From a bacterium (GTDB lineage Bacteria > Oederibacteriota > CAKKQC01), in assembly GCA_919901855.1 (NCBI GenBank), contig CAKKQC010000068.1, forward strand, positions 1 through 41,869: a stretch of DNA of 41,869 nt. The letters run 5' to 3'. The position numbers and the translations under genes are program-made. A model generated the notes under the pieces. The model had not been told where the DNA came from. It saw only the letters and a list, made by a program, of their open reading frames with translations, and ran no database searches. Each line of letters opens with the position of its first letter. Position 1 is the stretch's first letter. Positions 40,961-41,869 of this stretch are shown here, one piece after another.

Positions 40961-41045
40961 CGGAGGGTGAGGGATTCGAACCCCCAAGTCCCTTGCGAGA
41001 CGGGAGATTTCAAGTCTCCTGGCTTACCGTTCGCCACAACCCTCC
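40961..41045 (-). tRNA. tRNA-Ser(TGA)
   Basis: Read on the minus strand: acceptor GGAGGGT pairs with ACCCTCC, discriminator G (typical of Ser). The anticodon stem GGAGA/TCTCC has loop CTTGAAA, anticodon TGA, reading UCA. There is a long variable arm, and the T-arm has GGTTCGAATCC. 85 nt, no encoded CCA. Confidence 0.95.
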
Positions 41046-41052
41046 ACCAAGG

Positions 41053-41058
41053 ATTCTA
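41053..41058 (-). promoter_or_regulatory. -10 box of tRNA-Ser
   Basis: TAGAAT on the minus strand with TGG before it. It lies only 7 bp before the mature tRNA 5' end, so transcription may begin almost at the mature end. No convincing -35. Confidence 0.45.
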
Positions 41059-41123
41059 CCAGCGCGGACCACGGACGCTACAGGCCATTGTCTTGCCCGA
41101 TATCCCTCCACTGCCTGCAGAGG

Positions 41124-41153
41124 TTGTCGCGGTTTCGCAACGACCTCTATACT
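41124..41153 (+). promoter_or_regulatory. Promoter of the LysE-type exporter gene
   Basis: TTGTCG (41124-41129) and TATACT (41148-41153) are 18 bp apart. The predicted start (near 41160) falls next to the GTG/ATG start codons at 41161 and 41164, suggesting a leaderless mRNA. Confidence 0.6.
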
Positions 41154-41163
41154 GGTCCGCGTG

Positions 41164-41817
41164 ATGACCACCGGCCACGTGTTCGCGAGTTCATTCGCAG
41201 TCGGGCTGTCGGGCGCGATGTCGCCCGGACCGCTGCTGGTGGTGGTGATTGCCGAGACGGTGAAGTCGGGGATGGCGGCGCCGCTGCTGATGATGGCCGG
41301 TCACGCCGTGCTGGAACTGGGCATGACCGCGGGCCTTTTCTTCGGGCTTCAGCGACTGAGTGACCTGCCCTGGTTCGAGCCGGGGCTGAGTTGTGCCGGT
41401 GGGGTGGTGATGCTGCTGCTCGCGGCGGGCATGCTCCGGGCTCTGCCGAACGTGTCGCTGGACTTTCCTGACGCCGGGAAGCGGACCTCCGGTGTCGGAG
41501 CACTCGGCGCGTTGCGACTGGCGGGTCTGGGCGCGGGCGTGAGCGTCCTGAACCCGTACTGGACCGTCTGGTGGCTCACCATCGGGGCCGGGTTCATGGC
41601 CACGGCGGGTGTGGCCTCGGCGTCCCGCGCGGCGGCCTTCTACACGGGGCATATCCTGTCCGATGTCGCGTGGTACGTCTTCGTGGGGATCCTGGTCATC
41701 CGGGCCCGGCGGTTCCTGACGGTCCGCGTGTACCGGGGCGTCCTGGGGTTATCTGCCGTCATCCTCGCGTGTTTCGGCGCGGCCTTTCTTTATCACGGCG
41801 TCGGGGGAATCCTTTAG
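41164..41817 (+). CDS. LysE/RhtB-family amino acid exporter
   Basis: A 217-residue inner-membrane protein with about six hydrophobic helices. The N-terminus FAVGLSGAMSPGPLLVVVIAETVKSG carries the family's S/G-x-x-x-PGP motif, and GVSVLNPYWTVWWLTIG is the conserved Asn-Pro helix. Members export lysine, threonine, homoserine or other small amino acids. The ATG at 41164 (or GTG 41161) follows the -10 box by about ten bases, with no Shine-Dalgarno. Substrate cannot be told from the sequence. Confidence 0.85.
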   Translation: MTTGHVFASSFAVGLSGAMSPGPLLVVVIAETVKSGMAAPLLMMAGHAVLELGMTAGLFFGLQRLSDLPWFEPGLSCAGGVVMLLLAAGMLRALPNVSLDFPDAGKRTSGVGALGALRLAGLGAGVSVLNPYWTVWWLTIGAGFMATAGVASASRAAAFYTGHILSDVAWYVFVGILVIRARRFLTVRVYRGVLGLSAVILACFGAAFLYHGVGGIL

Positions 41818-41869
41818 CAGGTCGCTGAAAAAACGGTCATGACGACGAGAAAACTGATCGTGACGAGGT

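Noticed and set aside
41818-41869. GCTGAAAAAA stretch and an ATG at 41839 at the right edge
   Set aside because: Too little sequence to call a gene start or an insertion-sequence end.

Overview
This window reads as chromosome of a high-GC, Gram-negative (diderm) bacterium, probably from an uncultivated lineage. Evidence for an outer membrane is a LolA-type lipoprotein carrier, two lipobox lipoproteins and a beta-barrel protein ending in Phe. Neither the two tRNA genes nor the tmRNA gene encodes its 3' CCA, and a CCA-adding enzyme is present. I cannot assign a phylum from the sequence alone. Genes are tightly packed, many start with GTG, and ATGA/GTGA overlaps are common.

Layout. 1-1335: the tail of a tyrosine recombinase, tRNA-Leu(CAA), and a nucleotidyltransferase with a small partner. 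1268-3898 (minus): a large membrane protein of GT-C type with a TPR tail. 3969-12314: a sugar operon with araB, araD, an M24-like protein that has lost metal ligands, a galE-like epimerase, an AT-richer PD-(D/E)XK-like gene that looks inserted, galT, and the CCA enzyme. 12311-15804: rplM, rpsI, metK, ahcY. 15832-21423: a beta-barrel protein, pheS (no pheT beside it), a Ser/Thr kinase with NHL repeats, and an FHA-GAF-pseudocyclase protein. 21424-21690: a repeat, then a self-contained unit (promoter with inverted repeat, Shine-Dalgarno, 17-residue lysine-rich peptide, terminator). 21710-27249: ftsK, lolA-like, rodZ-like, GAF-GAF-ANTAR, tmRNA. 27360-32595: aldo/keto reductase, TPR protein, GspE/PilB ATPase, cyclic-nucleotide-binding protein, HAD hydrolase. 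32564-36626: a biotin operon with a BioU-like suicide enzyme in place of bioA, then bioF, bioD, a hotdog thioesterase, a small membrane protein and a bL38-like mini-protein. 36703-41817: DivIC/FtsB, GTP-dependent PEPCK, PEGA lipoprotein, small lipoprotein, cupin, tRNA-Ser(TGA), LysE-type exporter.

Three results cut across the window. (1) Four copies of a two-hairpin palindromic repeat lie at 7549, 12254, 21424 and 22878; one is inside the ftsK reading frame and one forms the tail of the CCA gene. (2) Eight candidate sigma-70 promoters have TTG-type -35 boxes and an exact 18-bp spacer; six also have an extended TGn and most -10 boxes begin TAG. (3) The lysine-rich micropeptide unit at 21499-21690 is the best candidate for something undescribed. 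BioU-for-BioA replacement and the degenerate M24 protein in the arabinose operon are the best metabolic leads.
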